Positions 8,832-17,772 of a stretch of DNA of 64,000 nt are shown here, in pieces (position 1 is the first letter of the stretch; the number at the start of each line of letters is the position of its first letter). Under the pieces are notes generated by a model. The model had not been told where the DNA came from. It did no database searches and worked only from the letters and a program-made list of their open reading frames with translations. The translations under genes were made by a program, and so were the position numbers. Source of the stretch: Fimbriimonadaceae bacterium (GTDB taxonomy: Bacteria; Armatimonadota; UBA10988); NCBI GenBank assembly GCA_020850355.1, contig JADZEX010000022.1, positions 62,001 to 126,000 of the forward strand, in the 5' to 3' direction.

Positions 8832-9302
8832 TCAGTAGGCCGTCGGCCGCGGGCCCTGCCGCCACTGCTCGAACAGCGCGACGCACTCGGCGCGGCGCGG
8901 TCCGGCGACGACCAGCAACGGGCTCCCGCCGCGCGCGGCGAGGTCGGCCGCGGGCAGTCGCAGCTCGCTGAACCCGGCGGCGGCCGCGTCGGCGATCGCG
9001 GCGCCGTAGACGACCCGCTCGAGCTGCGCCCAATGGCAGGCGCTGAGGCACATCGGGCAGGGCTCGGTGGTGCTGTAGAGCGTGCAGCCGGCCAGGCTGA
9101 TCCGCTGCAGTGCGGCGGCCGCCAGCCGGATCGCCCCGACCTCGGCGTGGGCGGTCGGATCGCCGGTCGCCCAGACGCGGTTGTGGCAGACCGCCACGAC
9201 CTCGTCGCCGCGGACAATCGCCGCGCCAAACGGACTCTGCCCGGCGGCGATGCCGGCGCGACAGATGTCGATGGCCAGTCCCAGCCCGTCGTGGTCGGTC
9301 AT
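8832..9302 (-). CDS. Cytidine/guanine deaminase-family zinc enzyme
   Basis: About 156 residues. The zinc and catalytic motifs of the deaminase superfamily are intact: HAEVGAI (His ligand plus proton-shuttling Glu) and PCPMC (two Cys ligands). FGAAIVRGDEVVA and the PCPMCLSACHWAQ block resemble bacterial guanine deaminase (GuaD) and tRNA adenosine deaminase. I favour a free-base or nucleoside deaminase, since tRNA-specific residues are not evident. An ATG at 9302 preceded by GTGAGG is preferred over a GTG four codons upstream, which lies inside that ribosome-binding site. It is divergently arranged with the sulfatase. Confidence 0.85.
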   Translation of the reverse strand: MTDHDGLGLAIDICRAGIAAGQSPFGAAIVRGDEVVAVCHNRVWATGDPTAHAEVGAIRLAAAALQRISLAGCTLYSTTEPCPMCLSACHWAQLERVVYGAAIADAAAAGFSELRLPAADLAARGGSPLLVVAGPRRAECVALFEQWRQGPRPTAY

Positions 9303-9396
9303 CGGGTGCCTCACCCCCTCAGACGCCGCCGTGGGCGACGCGGTTGCGAGCAGGAGGTCGCCGGGCGGCGGGCAAGGTCACCGGCGGAGAGTGCTG

Positions 9397-11064
9397 ATGG
9401 CTGCCGCCGAGCGTCGTCCGAACATCGTCTTCATCATCATGGATGACCTGGGCTACGGTGACCTGGCCTGCCACGGCAATCCGCACACGCGCACGCCGCA
9501 CCTCGATCAACTGCACCACGACGGCGCGCGGCTGACGCGTTACTGCTCGGGTCCGCTGTGTACGGCGGCGCGCGCCGCGACGATGACCGGGCGGCACCCT
9601 TACCGCACCCGTGCGATCGATACCTACGTTGGCCGGTCGGTGATCGACCCCAGCGAGCTGACTCTGCCGCACCTGCTGCGCGACGCTGGCTACGCCACGG
9701 GGCTCTTCGGGAAGTGGCACCTCGGCGACACCTACCCCTGCCGGCCGCACGACCAGGGCTTTGACGAGGCGTACTACCACACCGGCGGCGGCCTGCGGCA
9801 GCCCGCCAACGTCGGCCGCGACAGCTACTTCGACCCCGACCTGATCCACAACGGCCACCTGGTCCACACCACCGGTTACTGCACCGACCTGTTTGCCGAG
9901 GCCGCCCTGCGCTTCATCGAGGCGCAGCGTGAGCGCTCCTTCTTCTGCTACCTGGCGACCAACGCCCCGCACTCGCCGTTTGAGATTGCCGACGAGTGGG
10001 TCGCGCCCTACCGCGCGCAGGGCCTGCCCGAGACCTGGGCGCGGGTCTACGGCATGGTCGCCAACATCGACCACAACGTCGGCCGCGTGCTGGGCTGCCT
10101 CGACCGGCTGGGGCTGGCCGACAACACGGTGGTGGTCTACACCTCCGACCACGGCCCCTGCGGCTCGGCCTCGGTCAACCGTCAGGTCCGCTGGAACGCC
10201 GGCCTGCGCGGGCTGAAGGGCCAGCTCTACGAGGGCGGCGTGAAGGTCCCTTGCTTCGTGCGCTGGCCCGGCCAGATCGCCCCGCGCGACATCGACCGGC
10301 TGGCCAATCCGATCGACTGGCTGCCGACACTGACCGCGGTCGGCTGCACCCGGCCACCGGAGGACCGGGCGATCGACGGGCTCAACCTGCTGCCGTTGCT
10401 GCGGGGCGAGTTGCCCGCCAGCGCCTGGCTCGACCGTCCGATTCCGATGCAGTGGCACCGCGGCGATGTGCCCCAACGGTACCGCAACGCGGGGGTGCTG
10501 GGCCAGCGGCACAAGTGGTACTGGCCCGAGGGCGGGCAGCCTGAGGTCTACGACCTGGCGGCCGACCCCGCCGAACAGCACAACCTGGCCGCCGCGCAGC
10601 CGGGCCTGGAGCAGGAACTGCGCGCCGTCTACGACGCCTGGTTCGACGATGTCTCGAACACCCGCGGCAACACGCCCGAGGAGAACTACGCCCCGGTGCC
10701 GATCCGGCTGGGCACACCCCACGAGAACCCCACCGCGCTGACGCGGCAGGACTGGCGGCTGTACGGCACGCAGGACGGCTGGGCCGACCATCTGCCGGGC
10801 TACTGGCCGGTGCAGATTGAAACGGCCGGCGACTACGCCGTGCTGTTGGACCTGCCGCCGCAGGCCAAGCCGGGCACGCTGACGGTGCGCTGCGGCGACC
10901 TGGAGCTGCAACGGCCGGTGCCGCCGGGCAGCACCGTGGCGCAGTTCGAGCACCTCACGCTGCCGGCCGGGCGGCAGACCTTCGAGGCCTACCTGGAGGT
11001 CGACGGCCAGCGCCTCGGGATCCGGCAGGCGCGGGTCCGCTGCTGGTCACAACCGCTCTGGTGA
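9397..11064 (+). CDS. Type I sulfatase (arylsulfatase family), cytoplasmic form
   Basis: 555 residues. The N-terminal RRPNIVFIIMDDLGYGD supplies the metal-binding Asp pair. The activation site is CTAAR (Cys55 to Arg59), the Cys-type variant of C/S-x-P/A-x-R whose Cys is converted to formylglycine. Further motifs are GKWHLGD and TSDHGPCG. It hydrolyses sulfate esters, probably of a carbohydrate. A roughly 95-residue C-terminal region beyond the alkaline-phosphatase-like core looks like an added beta domain. The ATG at 9397 has GGCGGAGAG in front; an upstream open stretch is read from the opposite-strand deaminase and is discarded. No signal peptide is seen, which is unusual for a sulfatase. 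No formylglycine-generating enzyme is in the window. Confidence 0.93.
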   Translation: MAAAERRPNIVFIIMDDLGYGDLACHGNPHTRTPHLDQLHHDGARLTRYCSGPLCTAARAATMTGRHPYRTRAIDTYVGRSVIDPSELTLPHLLRDAGYATGLFGKWHLGDTYPCRPHDQGFDEAYYHTGGGLRQPANVGRDSYFDPDLIHNGHLVHTTGYCTDLFAEAALRFIEAQRERSFFCYLATNAPHSPFEIADEWVAPYRAQGLPETWARVYGMVANIDHNVGRVLGCLDRLGLADNTVVVYTSDHGPCGSASVNRQVRWNAGLRGLKGQLYEGGVKVPCFVRWPGQIAPRDIDRLANPIDWLPTLTAVGCTRPPEDRAIDGLNLLPLLRGELPASAWLDRPIPMQWHRGDVPQRYRNAGVLGQRHKWYWPEGGQPEVYDLAADPAEQHNLAAAQPGLEQELRAVYDAWFDDVSNTRGNTPEENYAPVPIRLGTPHENPTALTRQDWRLYGTQDGWADHLPGYWPVQIETAGDYAVLLDLPPQAKPGTLTVRCGDLELQRPVPPGSTVAQFEHLTLPAGRQTFEAYLEVDGQRLGIRQARVRCWSQPLW

Positions 11065-11074
11065 GCCGCGCTGC

Positions 11075-12274
11075 TTACCGCAGCCGCTCGACCGCGTCGA
11101 TCACCGCGGCGCAGACCTGGGCGTTGACCTGCGGCGACATGCTTGGGTGGATCGGAACGCAGAGCAGTCGTTGCGCCAGCGCCTCGCTGCGCGGGCAGCT
11201 CTGCCCCGGGGTGTGCTCGCGCAAGATCCGGCGGCCCTGATAGACCGGCGGGTTGGCAATCACACAGTAGAGGCCGTACTCCTCGCCCAGCAACTGGATC
11301 AGCGCGTCGCGCCGCGGGCCGGCCCAGGCGTCAACCACCTGACAGGTGTAGAGGTAGTAGCTGTGCACGCAGTCGGCCGGCTCGGCCGGCAGGATCAGCT
11401 CGGGCAGGTCGGCCAGCAGCTCATTGCGCTGCGCGGCGACACGGCGGCGGTCGGCGATGAAGCCGTCCAGCTTGCGCAGTTGCACCCGCCCCACCGCGGC
11501 CTGCACCTTGGTCATCACGTTGGAGGTGCCCCAGGCTTCGACGGCGTTGCCGTACATCCGCACCGAGCGGGCGTACTGCTCCACCGCGTCGCTGTCGGTG
11601 GTGATCATCCCACCCTCGCCGAGGGTGGTCATGTTCTTCATGGTGTGGAACGAGTAGACCGTGGCGAAGCCGAACCCGCCGATCTTGCCGCCGCGGTAGC
11701 CGCCGCCGCAGGCTCGGGCGGCGTCGCCGATCACCGGCACCGGTCCGTGCTGCGGGTGCGGGTGCCGCGCGGCGACCTCCTCCAGCTCGGCAATCGGCGC
11801 GCTCAGGCCGTTCATGTGGACCGGGAAGATGGCCCTCGTGCGGGACGACATCTTGGTCTCGACATCGGCCGGGTCGAGCTGCAGGGTGGCCTCGTCCACC
11901 TCACCCCAGACGACCTGCCCGCCCGCGCCGTAGACCGCCAGCGGCGCCGCCTGATAGTTGCAGGCCGGCACAATCACCTCGTCACCGGGCTGCAGGTTGA
12001 GGTAGCGCATCATGATGTCGAGCCCCGGCCCAGCGCTGTTCACCGCCACGGCGTGTTTCGCACCGACGTAGGCGGCAAACTCCTGCTCGAACTCGGGGAT
12101 CGGCGAGGCCGAGAAGCCGAACCCGACGTGCGGGTCCAGGCTGTCGCGCATCGCCGCCACGGCGGCTTCGATTTCCTGCTCGTCGTAGCTGCTGCCCAGC
12201 AACGGCTCCCCGCGCCACGGCGGGTTGAACGGCCCGGCGGCCAGCAGCGTGCGGCGTTCGGCGGCATCCATCAT
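11075..12274 (-). CDS. DegT/DnrJ/EryC1/StrS-family PLP aminotransferase
   Basis: 399 residues, fold type I PLP enzyme used for sugar amination or related chemistry. The PLP-binding features are the DAARACGGGYRG segment and the Schiff-base lysine in FHTMKNMTTLGEGG. The N-terminal GSSYDEQEIEAAV and the NSAGPGLDI loop are typical. AGGAG lies seven bases before the paired ATGATG at 12274. It converges on the sulfatase gene with ten bases between. The substrate is presumably a keto-sugar, but no sugar-nucleotide dehydratase lies adjacent, so the pathway is open. Confidence 0.92.
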   Translation of the reverse strand: MMDAAERRTLLAAGPFNPPWRGEPLLGSSYDEQEIEAAVAAMRDSLDPHVGFGFSASPIPEFEQEFAAYVGAKHAVAVNSAGPGLDIMMRYLNLQPGDEVIVPACNYQAAPLAVYGAGGQVVWGEVDEATLQLDPADVETKMSSRTRAIFPVHMNGLSAPIAELEEVAARHPHPQHGPVPVIGDAARACGGGYRGGKIGGFGFATVYSFHTMKNMTTLGEGGMITTDSDAVEQYARSVRMYGNAVEAWGTSNVMTKVQAAVGRVQLRKLDGFIADRRRVAAQRNELLADLPELILPAEPADCVHSYYLYTCQVVDAWAGPRRDALIQLLGEEYGLYCVIANPPVYQGRRILREHTPGQSCPRSEALAQRLLCVPIHPSMSPQVNAQVCAAVIDAVERLR

Positions 12275-12341
12275 CGGACAGCTCCTGCACGGCGCGCCGC
12301 TTCGCCCTGGCCGCTGGCACTCCTGCCACCGCGCGCGACGG

Positions 12342-14756
12342 TCACCAACTGATCAGCAGGCTGCCGCTGACCGGGCCGAGCTCCAGGAAACGACCGCGCC
12401 GGTCGCTGACCGGCCGGGCATGCAGCTCGTTGCCGATCATGAACGGGTAGCGCGGATCCTGGAGGAAACGCACGGGGCGCTCGTCGGCCGGGAAGAAGCG
12501 CACCGTGGCGTCCCGCAAGCCGCGCACCAGGAAGCGGCGCCGCACGCCGATCTCGCCGGAGTGCTGCTCGACACAGCTCAACTCGCCCGCGGTGGCCTGC
12601 TCGACGCAGACGCGGACCTCGCGGTGCCAGGCCCGGGGCGGGGTGAAGGCGCTGGTACAGCCGGTCGGGCCGGGCTCCACCCAGACCTCGGCGCCGAGCG
12701 GCAGCGGCGCGCCAGCGGGCAGGCCCAGCCGCACCGTGACCAGGCTGTTGGGCGAGTAGCCCGACAACCAGAGCGCCCCATCGCGCCGCGCCAGGGCCAC
12801 CACTGGATTACGCTGCGCCGCCTCGCGCTTCGCGAAACCGACGGTTAGCCCCAAGCGGGCCAGGCCAAAGCGCAGCAGCAGATCGCCGCTGAAGCAGGTG
12901 GCCGGGTCGTCCGGCCGGGCCAGCCGCACGCCGCGGCCATAGCTGTTGGAGCTGGTCCCGCGGACCCAGACGATCCGTCCGGCGCCGTGTGCCAGGTCGA
13001 CCGCCGCGGCCCGCGGGGTGCCGTCCTGGCGGTACGTCGCCCAGGCCGTCCGGGCGATCTCTTCCAGCCCGCCGGCCGACGTCAGCTCGCGGTGCCAAAG
13101 CCGCGTGGGGTAGTCGCCGCCGACGTCATCGGGCCCGTCCCCCCAAGCCATCTCGACCTCCCCGCTGAGCGGCGCGGCCAGCTCCAGGCCAAGGGCCTGG
13201 CGCCAGAACGGCGCGGCGTCGCGGGTCGGGCCGTACAGCAGGCACCGCCCGCCGGCGGCGATCCAGGCTCGCAGCGGCTCGTCCCAGACGGCGCCCGCCG
13301 CCGGGACCGGCGCCAGCAACACGCTGGCCTCGAGACAGCGCGGCGCCGCTGCCAGCGCCGCGGGCAGGTAGCGGCTGGAGATCACGCTGTTCAGCGGCAG
13401 GCCGTTGTTGATGGCGCTACGCAGCAGCCAGTCGCCGTACATCACCTCGCCCAGCGGCGGGTCCGGCCGGAACGTCGCGGCATGCAGGTCGGCAAAGGGA
13501 TAGACCCAGACCAGCGGCCCCGGCTCGTCCGGCGCATGGTCCAGCGCGCTGGCCAGATGCGGCAGCACCTCCCGCGGCACCTGGTCGGGTGTCTGGCCGT
13601 AGCTGTCGTCGACGGTCAGCAGGTTGACCGCGTTCGGCGTGGCGACGCCGCCGGTCTGGTCCACCCGGCAGACGCTCAGGGGCAGGTAGATGTCGTGCGG
13701 CTCGCGGCCGTAGCGGTCGAGCCAGGGGCTGTTCAACCACCACGGGTCGTGGGTGTAGTAGCGGAACGGGTAACCGTCGCCCGGCAGCTCCGCGATCCGG
13801 CTGAGGTAGCCGGCCAGCTCCAGCCCAAAGTCCCCGTCGAGCGCCGCCCACGGGGAGTTCGGCGGCGCCTCCTGCCCGAAGCCGCCGCGGTTCAGTTCGT
13901 CCCACGGCACGCCGTCGCCCGCCAGGTCGATGCCGGTGGCGAGGTTGGTCCCACGGACCTCCAGCCGGTAGTCTGGGCACTCCGCGCGGAACAGCCGCCA
14001 GAACTCCAGAATCAGCTCGCGGCACTCGTTGGCCCGGCGCCCGTCGAAGGTCTCACCATCGAACAGCGGCCCGGTCAGTCCCCAGGTCTCCTGGCCAAAG
14101 CCGAAGCCGTTGCTGAGCCAGAGGAAGTCGAACCCCAGATCGCGCAGGAAGTGCTGGCTCTGGCGGCCCAGGAACGTACCGAACGGCAGCCCCTCGGGGA
14201 TGCCGTCGGGGAACCCGGCGTAGGCCCGCGCCTCGGCGTGCAGCCGGCCGTAGCAGCAGACGAAGCTGGTGGCGCCCATCGTGCCGGAGAGACAGATCTC
14301 GTTGTGCCGTTCGTACTTGAAGGGCGACAGGGCGAACTCCGGGCCGGGATCGAAGGTCGTGCCGACCCGCGCCTCGCGCCCGCAGACCTCGCGCCCGACC
14401 TGCCGCAGGACCTGCACCAGCCGCGCCAGCCAGCGCCAGGTCCACCGCGGCGGGTGCTCGCGGTAGAGGTACCAGCGGCTGTGCAGCGCCCGGCCCTCAG
14501 GGTCGTTCGGCACGTGCTGCCGCGGGTTGGCGCCGCCGATGTACCTGGCCCACTCCAGCGGCGCGTCGAGATCGCCGGTGTACTCCAGGATCTCCGACCC
14601 GTCGGCCGTCCAGAGCATCGTCTGAACCGCCTCACCCCGCTCGATCAGCGGGAGCCACTGCCGGTAGATCCGCCGCGCGACGGTCGCGAAGTGCTCCTCA
14701 TCGAGGCGCTCGAAGGGCTTCAGGCTCAGTTCCAGCGAGGTCCGGCGCAGTTCCAT
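12342..14756 (-). CDS. Large conserved-looking protein of unknown function (possible glycosidase-like)
   Basis: 804 residues starting MELRRTSLELSLKPFERLDE. The same frame is open for 113 codons upstream, but that part lies antisense-shifted inside the neighbouring membrane protein gene and is Arg/Gly/Ala-rich, so ATG 14756 is chosen. The N-terminal 420 residues have the alternating acidic and aromatic character of a TIM-barrel hydrolase: LWTADGSEILEYTGD, TTFDPGPEFALSPFKY, FLWLSNGFGFG, EVRGTNLATGIDLAGDG. After it, a region with WIAAGGRCLLYGP resembles the glutaminase-like domain behind GH42 barrels, then a beta-rich C-terminus. No signal peptide. I cannot assign a family; glycan-related function is inference from fold-like features and neighbours. 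Confidence 0.85.
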   Translation of the reverse strand: MELRRTSLELSLKPFERLDEEHFATVARRIYRQWLPLIERGEAVQTMLWTADGSEILEYTGDLDAPLEWARYIGGANPRQHVPNDPEGRALHSRWYLYREHPPRWTWRWLARLVQVLRQVGREVCGREARVGTTFDPGPEFALSPFKYERHNEICLSGTMGATSFVCCYGRLHAEARAYAGFPDGIPEGLPFGTFLGRQSQHFLRDLGFDFLWLSNGFGFGQETWGLTGPLFDGETFDGRRANECRELILEFWRLFRAECPDYRLEVRGTNLATGIDLAGDGVPWDELNRGGFGQEAPPNSPWAALDGDFGLELAGYLSRIAELPGDGYPFRYYTHDPWWLNSPWLDRYGREPHDIYLPLSVCRVDQTGGVATPNAVNLLTVDDSYGQTPDQVPREVLPHLASALDHAPDEPGPLVWVYPFADLHAATFRPDPPLGEVMYGDWLLRSAINNGLPLNSVISSRYLPAALAAAPRCLEASVLLAPVPAAGAVWDEPLRAWIAAGGRCLLYGPTRDAAPFWRQALGLELAAPLSGEVEMAWGDGPDDVGGDYPTRLWHRELTSAGGLEEIARTAWATYRQDGTPRAAAVDLAHGAGRIVWVRGTSSNSYGRGVRLARPDDPATCFSGDLLLRFGLARLGLTVGFAKREAAQRNPVVALARRDGALWLSGYSPNSLVTVRLGLPAGAPLPLGAEVWVEPGPTGCTSAFTPPRAWHREVRVCVEQATAGELSCVEQHSGEIGVRRRFLVRGLRDATVRFFPADERPVRFLQDPRYPFMIGNELHARPVSDRRGRFLELGPVSGSLLISW

Positions 14757-14806
14757 CGGGTCCGACTCCAGCGTGTCGGTTGCCCGTCGGCCCCGCTCCT
14801 CCTGCC

Positions 14807-16093
14807 TCAGCCCACCCGCCAGCAGGTGATCGCGCCGATCGTGGCGGTCAGCAGCAGACCCAGCAGCACCCGCCGGCCGTGGCGCCAGCCGCCCAGCGAG
14901 CCGGCCAGCAGCCCTTTCAGCAGCGAGTTGCCAGCCGCGGCCAGGACAATCGCCCAGGCGCCCTCCCGCAACGCCAGGGCGACGTCGCGGGCTTGCTCGG
15001 CGACCGAGACGACAATCGCGTCGGTCTCGGCCAGCCCGCCGATGAAGCTGATCACGTACAGCCCCTGGCTGCCAGCCCCACTGGCCTTGACCCACTTCAG
15101 CAGCAGGCTGACCGCCGCAAAGATGGCCGCGAACTTCAGCGCCGCGCTGAGCTCGAAGGGGTTGGCGTGCGGCGCCGTCTGGCCGTCGGTGCTGCGCGTC
15201 GCTTCGCGCTCGTCACGGTAGAGCAGCGCGCAGTAGAGCAACGAGACCAGCAGCATCATGCAAAACGGCGGGGCCACCTGTGGCACCAGCGGGGGGCAGA
15301 TCGCCGCGATGATCAGCAGCAGCCGGGGCAGCATCACGGTGCAGGCCAGTACCGTACCCAGCGCCAGCGGGCCGACCAGCTCCGGCGCCTCGCGGGCGCG
15401 TTTGGCATTGGCCAGGGTGACCGCCGTGCTGGAGGCGAGCCCGCCGATCAGGCCGGTCAGCGCCACCCCGCGCTGCGCGCCGATCCACTGGGTGAGGATG
15501 TAGCCGAGGAAGCTGATCCCCGAGATCAGCACCACCAGCAGCCAGATCTTGAACGGGTTGAAGGCGTGCAGCGGACCGTAGCTGGCGTTCGGCAAGATCG
15601 GCAGCACCACCAGCGTGACCACCGCGAACTTCAGCGAGGCCACCCAGTCGGCCGGGCTGAGCGCGCTGACGAACCGCGAGACCGGCGTCTTGGCCGAGAG
15701 AATCAGCTCGGTGACCCCCGCTGCCACCACCGCGGCACGGGTCTGGCCGTACATCGCCAAGGCGCCGATCACCAGCGACAGCAGCAGGGCGACCTCGCTG
15801 GTCATCCCCCCGCTGCCCCCTTCGCGGCGCTCCCAACGCACCACGTAACCGGCCACCAGCAGGGCTACCGTGGTGCCCAACAGCGCCGCGGTGACCGCGT
15901 AGTGGGTGAGGATGCCGAGCAGCGCCGCGACCGCCCCTAACAGGCCGACCATGGCGTGCGTGCGGACTCCGGCCGGGCGCAGCGAGTTCTCGTGCTCGCG
16001 GCTGTACTCGCGCTGCAGCCCGAGCAGCACGCCCAGGGCGGTGGCCACCGCCAACCGAAAGAGGATCTGCTGGTCCGTCAGCTCGCCGCCCAT
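14807..16093 (-). CDS. MgtC/SapB-type membrane protein with DUF4010
   Basis: 428 residues with about twelve hydrophobic helices. The N-terminal third is the MgtC/SapB fold: RLAVATALGVLLGLQREYSRE, then GVRTHAMVGLLGAVAAL. The remainder is DUF4010, including VVLPILPNASYGP and GLIGGLASSTAVTLANAKRA. It sits in the inner membrane; related proteins are implicated in ion homeostasis, but transport has not been settled for DUF4010 members. The ATG at 16093 has GGGGA five bases upstream. It precedes the 804-residue gene with a 50-base gap on the same strand. Confidence 0.9.
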   Translation of the reverse strand: MGGELTDQQILFRLAVATALGVLLGLQREYSREHENSLRPAGVRTHAMVGLLGAVAALLGILTHYAVTAALLGTTVALLVAGYVVRWERREGGSGGMTSEVALLLSLVIGALAMYGQTRAAVVAAGVTELILSAKTPVSRFVSALSPADWVASLKFAVVTLVVLPILPNASYGPLHAFNPFKIWLLVVLISGISFLGYILTQWIGAQRGVALTGLIGGLASSTAVTLANAKRAREAPELVGPLALGTVLACTVMLPRLLLIIAAICPPLVPQVAPPFCMMLLVSLLYCALLYRDEREATRSTDGQTAPHANPFELSAALKFAAIFAAVSLLLKWVKASGAGSQGLYVISFIGGLAETDAIVVSVAEQARDVALALREGAWAIVLAAAGNSLLKGLLAGSLGGWRHGRRVLLGLLLTATIGAITCWRVG

Positions 16094-16156
16094 CGGCGTC
16101 CCCGGTTCGATGAGCAGTGGGTTAGCGACCGCCGACCGAACTCCTGCCGGCCGCCC

Positions 16157-17716
16157 TCAGGGCAGCGCGCGGCGATTCTTGGCAAACCAGCCGCGCACCA
16201 CCTGCAGCCGGTCCGAGGGCTCACGGGTCGGCGCGTGGTCCTCGGGATCGCTACCGTGCTCCAGGCTCCAGCCGTCCCATTCGCGGTAGGCGTGATAGGT
16301 CCAGTCCCAGCCGTACTCTTCAAACAGCTCGAGGCAGTCGCGGAGGTAGGCCGCGGCGCCCGGTCCCCAGCGGATCGCGCTGAACTCGCCGACGTAGATG
16401 TGGACGTTGTAGGCCAACTGGAACTCGCGAACCGGCGCCAGCACCCCGCGCAGGCGTTCCTTGTTCCACTCCACGCCGTGGATCGGGCCGGGGTAGACCA
16501 CGCCAGTCTTGGAGCCGTGCACGCCCTGGTGGGTGAACTCGCCGGGCACGTACATGTGGACCTGGTAGATCACATTGGTGAGGTCGACCGGGTCGAGGTC
16601 CTTGAAGCCCTCGGCGGAATCCCATTGGTTGGATTCGATGAAGATCGGCGTCGTCGGGTCGATCTCGCGGATCGCCCGGGCGGCCCGCACCTGGGCGCTG
16701 AGGTAGTCGCCGACACCCTCGCGCGACGGCTCGGTCTGGGTCGGCTCGTTGACCAGATCGTAGCCCCAGACCGCCGGGTGGCCCTTGAAGTGGGCCGCCA
16801 GCCGCTGCCAGACCTTGACGAAATGGTCCTGGTAACGGGCCTCGTGGAAGATCGCCAGATCCATGCCTGGCAGCCGTCCGCCCGGCGGCGAGTGGAGGTC
16901 GATCACCACCTTGATCCCGTACCGCTGCGCCGCCGCCAGGACCTGGTCGAGGTCAGCCATCTCGGCGGTGATCCAGCGGTCGTACTCGTCCAGGTCGCGG
17001 TCGGTGCCGGCGACGCCCCAGTTGCGGGTGAGCTGCCAGCGGATCGCGTTGGCGTTCCACTCCTCGGCCAGGAAGCGCAAGTCCTCGGCCTTGAAGGCAT
17101 TCGGCGACATCACCCCGCGCAGTCGCGGCAGGTTGTGGCCCTTGAACGCCGGCGGCGGGTTCGGCTGCGGCGCCGGCCGCGGCGGTCGCGGCAGCTTCGC
17201 GACCACGATCTTGAGGTCATCGAACCAGACCCGGCCACTGCAGGCTTGCAGGCCCAGGTTGAGGTCGGCCGCGCCGATATCGGTCGGCAGCGTGACGGTG
17301 AACTTCAGGTCGCGCCAGTCGAAGGTGCCGTGGACGTCGTTCTGGTTACCCCAGTACTGCTGGCTCGGCGTCTGGAAGTGCAGCATGTACTTGACGCCCA
17401 GGTAGTTGGCAGTCGGTTTGGTGACCCCCTCGGCCCGCGCCCGGGCCGAGAGCAGAAGCTGGCAGCCACGGTACTTCGCCAGGTCCAGCTTGAGCCCGAT
17501 CAGGTTGCCGCCACCGGCCCGCTCGGGCGGCACCGTGACGGCCAGCACCGTGCCACCGGCCGCCGCCTCCCAGGCCGCAAAGGGCGCCTGGTTCCAGGCC
17601 TCCCGCTGCGCAGCGGTCTCAAAGCCGCTCTCGAAGACCACTTCGCCGACGACCGGCACCTCGCCCGCGGTCAGGGCGGTGGCCGTCAGGGTGTAGAACA
17701 GCAACGCAGCAGGCAT
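16157..17716 (-). CDS. Secreted glycoside hydrolase family 5 (cellulase-type) protein
   Basis: 519 residues. A signal peptide (MPAALLFYTLTATALTAG) is followed by a beta-sandwich region of about 160 residues that looks like a carbohydrate-binding or galactose-binding module (FESGFETAA ... GRVWFDDLKIVV). After a Pro-rich linker, the GH5 barrel starts near residue 195. Catalytic residues are visible: acid/base Glu in YDLVNEPTQ and nucleophile Glu in IYVGEFSAI. IDLHSPPGG and HMYVPG are further barrel-strand motifs. It should cut beta-1,4-type polysaccharide outside the cytoplasm. GGAG lies seven bases before the ATG at 17716. Confidence 0.92.
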   Translation of the reverse strand: MPAALLFYTLTATALTAGEVPVVGEVVFESGFETAAQREAWNQAPFAAWEAAAGGTVLAVTVPPERAGGGNLIGLKLDLAKYRGCQLLLSARARAEGVTKPTANYLGVKYMLHFQTPSQQYWGNQNDVHGTFDWRDLKFTVTLPTDIGAADLNLGLQACSGRVWFDDLKIVVAKLPRPPRPAPQPNPPPAFKGHNLPRLRGVMSPNAFKAEDLRFLAEEWNANAIRWQLTRNWGVAGTDRDLDEYDRWITAEMADLDQVLAAAQRYGIKVVIDLHSPPGGRLPGMDLAIFHEARYQDHFVKVWQRLAAHFKGHPAVWGYDLVNEPTQTEPSREGVGDYLSAQVRAARAIREIDPTTPIFIESNQWDSAEGFKDLDPVDLTNVIYQVHMYVPGEFTHQGVHGSKTGVVYPGPIHGVEWNKERLRGVLAPVREFQLAYNVHIYVGEFSAIRWGPGAAAYLRDCLELFEEYGWDWTYHAYREWDGWSLEHGSDPEDHAPTREPSDRLQVVRGWFAKNRRALP

Positions 17717-17772
17717 CGGCGTCTCCGGCGGGTAGACGTTCGGGACCGCTGCGGCGGTTCCTTGCGGTCCGG

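Noticed and set aside
12987-15221. 744-codon plus-strand frame over the 804-residue gene
   Set aside because: Rich in Arg, Gln, Pro and Val without any motif; the minus reading has conserved-looking blocks and a plausible start.
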